From Trichobilharzia regenti (Eukaryota; Platyhelminthes; Trematoda; Strigeidida; Schistosomatidae), in assembly GCA_944472135.2 (NCBI GenBank), contig OX235268.1, positions 9,926,589-9,990,588 of the forward strand: 64,000 nucleotides of DNA, written 5' to 3'. Position 1 is the stretch's first letter, and each line of letters begins with the position of its first letter. Below are positions 60,557 to 64,000 of this stretch, one piece after another. The position numbers and the translations under genes were made by a program. Below the pieces are notes generated by a model. It saw only the letters and a program-made list of their open reading frames with translations. It was not told where the DNA came from and searched no databases.

Positions 60557-62589
60557 AATGTAATTTTTCACCCTCTCAAAGTCCAACAATAAGCAAAACA
60601 TTGTTTGCCTTTATTTACAACCGAAACAAGAATTCTTATTAGTGTAGACAAATTTTTGAATTTAGGGCAATCAGCTTCTGTAAACCACAATCTTGTATTC
60701 GCTTATTCGCAGAGAAATAATAAGCATCACAGAACACCTAAAAATAGTATCGTCATAGAGATCTATGAAGTCACATTTGGTTCATGCACTCACGTCCTTT
60801 AACTTAACAGGAAAGATAATTTGAAACACAATGAAGAGACAAATATAAGAAAAACAATCGGTAAATCAATATGTTTTGTGTGACTTTGTGTTTTACATGA
60901 ATATATAATCAGAAACAGTATGGCATTTTGTAAAATGGTCATTAATGAAATGGTGGAAAATTTGGAGTGTTTTTCATGGAGTTTGTGACATTCGCATGAT
61001 CGTGAATTTCTTGTCATCACGGAGAATTTCTTCCCCCCCCCCCAAATTAGCCCACTGATGAGTATTTCGAATGATTACGATTATGACAATTACAGATATA
61101 AAGATCACAAAATCGGAAAGATTCTACTTGATCAAGTGTCACTTCGACTGAGGAAAAAAATCACAGTTTTGACGTTAGACATTTAAATCAACAAAAACGT
61201 ATAACTTACGAACTTGACTTAGCCCTTAGTCGTAAGAAAGTAGATTTAATTAGAAAACAAAGGAATGAAAAAGCAATAAGATCTATGAGAAAAGTGAACA
61301 TCATATTCACGTCCATTTTCACCTTTTCTGATGAGATATTAACTGATAATTTCAAACTAGTGCAGGTTTTTACTAACCTTCCATCGTTTGAAAGCTTTTC
61401 AGTTTACCCGCTGAACCTATGACCGCAACAAGAAGCAATGTTGACTGGGGGCTGATATCGTTGCAACTGATCTCCGATATCATGAAAGCAAAACTGAGTT
61501 TAACGGGAATAAAAGTTAAGAATGCAGAATGCTATGCACAGAAAAACGAAGTGAAGCATTCAAAGAAGGACTTGTTGACATGCAGTGTTTATCAGTTTGG
61601 TTATGAATGCGAAAACACTTGTAGTCGCCCTGCCTAGTCGATTCTTGAGCATATTTTTAAAACACCATTAGCAACAACAACAACAACAACAGCATAGCAT
61701 GATACCTTTGAAAGCACAACAGAAGAAGAGAAGGCAAACTGTTGAAGTGAAGAGCTTTTAATATCTTGTATCAACAGCGAAAGTAATTGACAACGCTAAC
61801 GTATTGATACGCTTTAAATGACCATGAGATACACCAACTACATTGGTTATTTAAAGCAGTCAATTACCAAATGGATTTCAAACTTTATCAGTAAGGCTAG
61901 GTATGCAAACTAATAATAATAATAAGAGAAACATACACACCAAAAATTATGCCTATATGTGTCACTTGTACCGGTAGCTGCCGTTAGTATAATGGTGACT
62001 GGAGGCAGTGTGTACAATCATATGAATGTACACAGTTCAAAGCAGATACAACATCTCAATCTGGTGAATATCGTTAAACAGCACACTGAAATCAAGATCA
62101 AAACGATGAAACTGTGTTGGATCGCATCACCACTTAGTGGACACAGCATTCAAGATCAAGCCAATCTCTCTCTCAAAAAAATAGTAGACAAAAAGAAAAA
62201 GCCCTACAGATTGCATTCAGTGCCCTAACATGGAAAACTATTTAGGAAAGCAGACAACATGTATTAGAAAATTCGTGTTGATGAACACGAGAACCGTTTG
62301 AGCGTGAAGTTAAAATCTTTTGTATAGAATTTTTAGGTTTACAGTGAAGACAGGACAAGAAATAGTTATCTATGCACACATGTTAGCTGACGGAGGAAAG
62401 CATGGCGATGTAGAAGAAGAACCCGTACAGGGCCGAAGAGTGAAGTCGGAAGTTGCGTACAACACAAAAAAAATGAAAGAGTGAAACAGAGTCCTATAAA
62501 ACACAGAAATCGCGTTTACGATGTGTTACTCTGTCAATTAAAGCAGGAGTAGTTGCAGGTAAGTTCACAGAACATTATATCAAATAACT
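60557..62589. other. AT-rich DNA with possible RTE remnants
   Basis: A C-run at about 61034-61043 and a CAA run at ~61672-61691 are simple repeats. Between ~62365 and 62490, YAHMLADGGKHGDVEEEPVQGRR resembles YKHIVADGIEKDNEAEGKTVQKR at 41978-42045, in the RTE relic. A similarly old RTE copy may therefore underlie 61950-62570. The plus-strand frame 61959-62228 is otherwise unrecognised. Confidence 0.35.
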
Positions 62590-63030
62590 AAGAAGCTTTA
62601 TTGATAGGGATAAGGACATCTGAACATGAAGAACTATAATTAAGAAACATGTGTAACCAAGGTGTGCTTCCGCGGTTCATTAGTAGGAAACTCGCCAACC
62701 ACGCACGTGATTCGAGGTTGGACCCAAAAGTTAAAAATATCTGTAAACCTTTCAAAACCGATAGAAAACCAAGTACAGACAAGGTTGAGTGTTAGACTAG
62801 AATGTTTGTATATCCTGACCGTTCAAGTGTGATCGTCAAAATTTGAGTCAATTTACAAGGGCTCACGACGCACCCAGTAGAACTCAGCCTTCAGGTAAAT
62901 TTATTTTTATAGAAGAAACGCGAATTTTGTTGTCCTGTAAACCCTCACAACATCCGATCGATAGTGTTACATCTCACTGTGTTTACCGATTAACATGTAC
63001 GCTTAGTCACACGAACATGGCAAAGACCTA
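62590..63030 (+). mobile_element. Penelope-like element relic: RT end, linker, GIY-YIG start
   Basis: NMCNQGVLPRFISRKLANHARDSR (about 62648-62715) fits the LLENGYPERFI..K block at the RT end of Penelope-like elements. KVKNICKPFKTDRKPS (~62725-62775) fits the following KxVYLPFKGD-type linker. SHCVYRLTCTLSHTNMAKTY (62970-63032) is the GIY-YIG start, with the second Cys of CSC and the YIG box lost. The linker resembles that of the copy at 49800-50330 more than the 52-kb copy. Confidence 0.6.
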
Positions 63031-64000
63031 TTAATGTTCACAGGTTAGAAATTAAAAAAAACATAATCACAAGGAGCTGCAACAACAAATATAAATACTG
63101 GATACGAATGAGCCTGAAGAAACATGCCCAGCTTCATCTTTTGCGAAGCTCATTAATGAGACTTATTGCATGGTTAATTTAAATAACACTGTTTAAACCG
63201 TTTATAAAACGAAGTTGGGTCATATACTTAAATTCGTTGAAGGCTTGGCTTTAAAGGGCATAGGACGGTGTTATATGTTCAGAAATTATGTCATCATTTT
63301 GAACATGTCTCGATAATCATTTTTGTGACCTTGACGTATACACAATTTGTCCCGCCGCGTGATAATTCATACTCTCTTGCCTTCTATATGAATATACTTG
63401 AGAAGTATGTGTTTGATCAGAATGTCCAAAATGTTTTTAGTGAATGTACTAGGTGTTTCAGATAAAATATGTCATCCTATTATTTCTCGCAACTTAAGTA
63501 TAGTGAACAGATGAAATACATTAAAATGACTCAGTGAGATTTACAAAAACAAGAGTTTGTACTAAAATTGGCGAATTAAGAATGAACAGTTAAACGGTGA
63601 ACAGCCACACTTACATATTATTGCTAGAAGGAGGAATTTAAAAAAGAGACCTATGTTATCAAGAGTGAAACCGCAAGAAAAGTTATACAGGTATCTTACA
63701 CTTGAGTAAAGTTAAATAATTCTGTGGTAGTGCGTCGATTCAATGCTCTATGAATTCCAACTTCTAAAACCTCGCGATATTTGCGTGACCACCAGCCAAC
63801 GTCATCTTCCGGACTTCATCTTCGCTCCCTACTCGATTGACCCCACTGGTCATGGCTTCTCACTAAAATTCCAGGCAACTTCGTCCTGTGGCCAGCTACT
63901 AGACAGCATCAGATTAATTTTGAAGAATTAATTTGTAGAGACAAATAGAAATTTGACATTAATAATATGAAAGCTTTGTAGGAATGTGTATCAGGCACAC
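63031..64000. other. AT-rich intergenic DNA, right edge of window
   Basis: No motif is recognised. The frame 63743-63931 lies in a slightly less AT-rich stretch (63740-63900) and is open, with TSQRHLPDFIFAPYSIDPTG. I could not assign it and saw no splice signals that would make it an exon. Confidence 0.4.

Noticed and set aside
1..64000. CRISPR array, operons, bacterial promoters
   Set aside because: No regularly spaced repeats with unique spacers and no gene clusters; the content is that of an animal genome.

Overview
This looks like nuclear, intergenic DNA of a blood fluke or close relative (Platyhelminthes, Trematoda, probably Schistosomatidae). The base composition is AT-rich and there are no compact bacterial-type genes. 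Decayed retroelements cover much of the window: RTE-clade (SR2-like) LINEs, Penelope-like elements with GIY-YIG endonucleases, one CR1/Jockey-type LINE, and tRNA-headed SINEs of the Sm-alpha type with remnants of a hammerhead ribozyme. That combination is characteristic of schistosomes. The assignment is inference from family recognition; no species marker was found.

Layout. 1-4042: no recognised gene. 4043-12036 and 14950-22896: two direct copies of one ~8 kb segment, nearly identical, with start points ~10.9 kb apart. Each copy holds an antisense RTE relic and ends in a sense RTE relic; copy 2 keeps the RTE 3' end and copy 1 does not. 12037-14949: a spacer packed with short tandem repeats. 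It contains a possible small spliced transcription unit (TATA box near 12813, candidate exons to 13591) and a repeat-swollen antisense RTE that abuts copy 2. 24012-24890: antisense RTE. 26420-27358: 3' end of a Penelope-like element. 27359-32460: nothing recognised. 32468-32770: two SINEs head to head. 33560-35400: long antisense RTE relic. 36085-38930: two members of an apparent terminal-inverted-repeat element family, with a long palindrome between them whose loop has hammerhead-ribozyme architecture. 39705-39894: foldback repeat, followed by a SINE at 40083. 41560-46572: a nest of RTE, Penelope-like and RTE elements, all on the plus strand. 47595: antisense SINE. 49800-50330, 52105-53830 and 62590-63030: further Penelope-like relics; the one at 52105-53830 is the best preserved. 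56170-58068: CR1/Jockey-type LINE, 5'-truncated. 60340-60556: short element that appears to join an RTE 5' UTR to an RTE 3' tail.

No convincing host protein-coding gene was found; the only candidate is the weak multi-exon unit at 12.8-13.6 kb. The elements do not form a functional system together. They record successive insertions, a segmental duplication with at least two edges at RTE sequence, and several families of structured, ribozyme-bearing repeats. All homology statements come from reading translations by eye against remembered family motifs; no database search was run.
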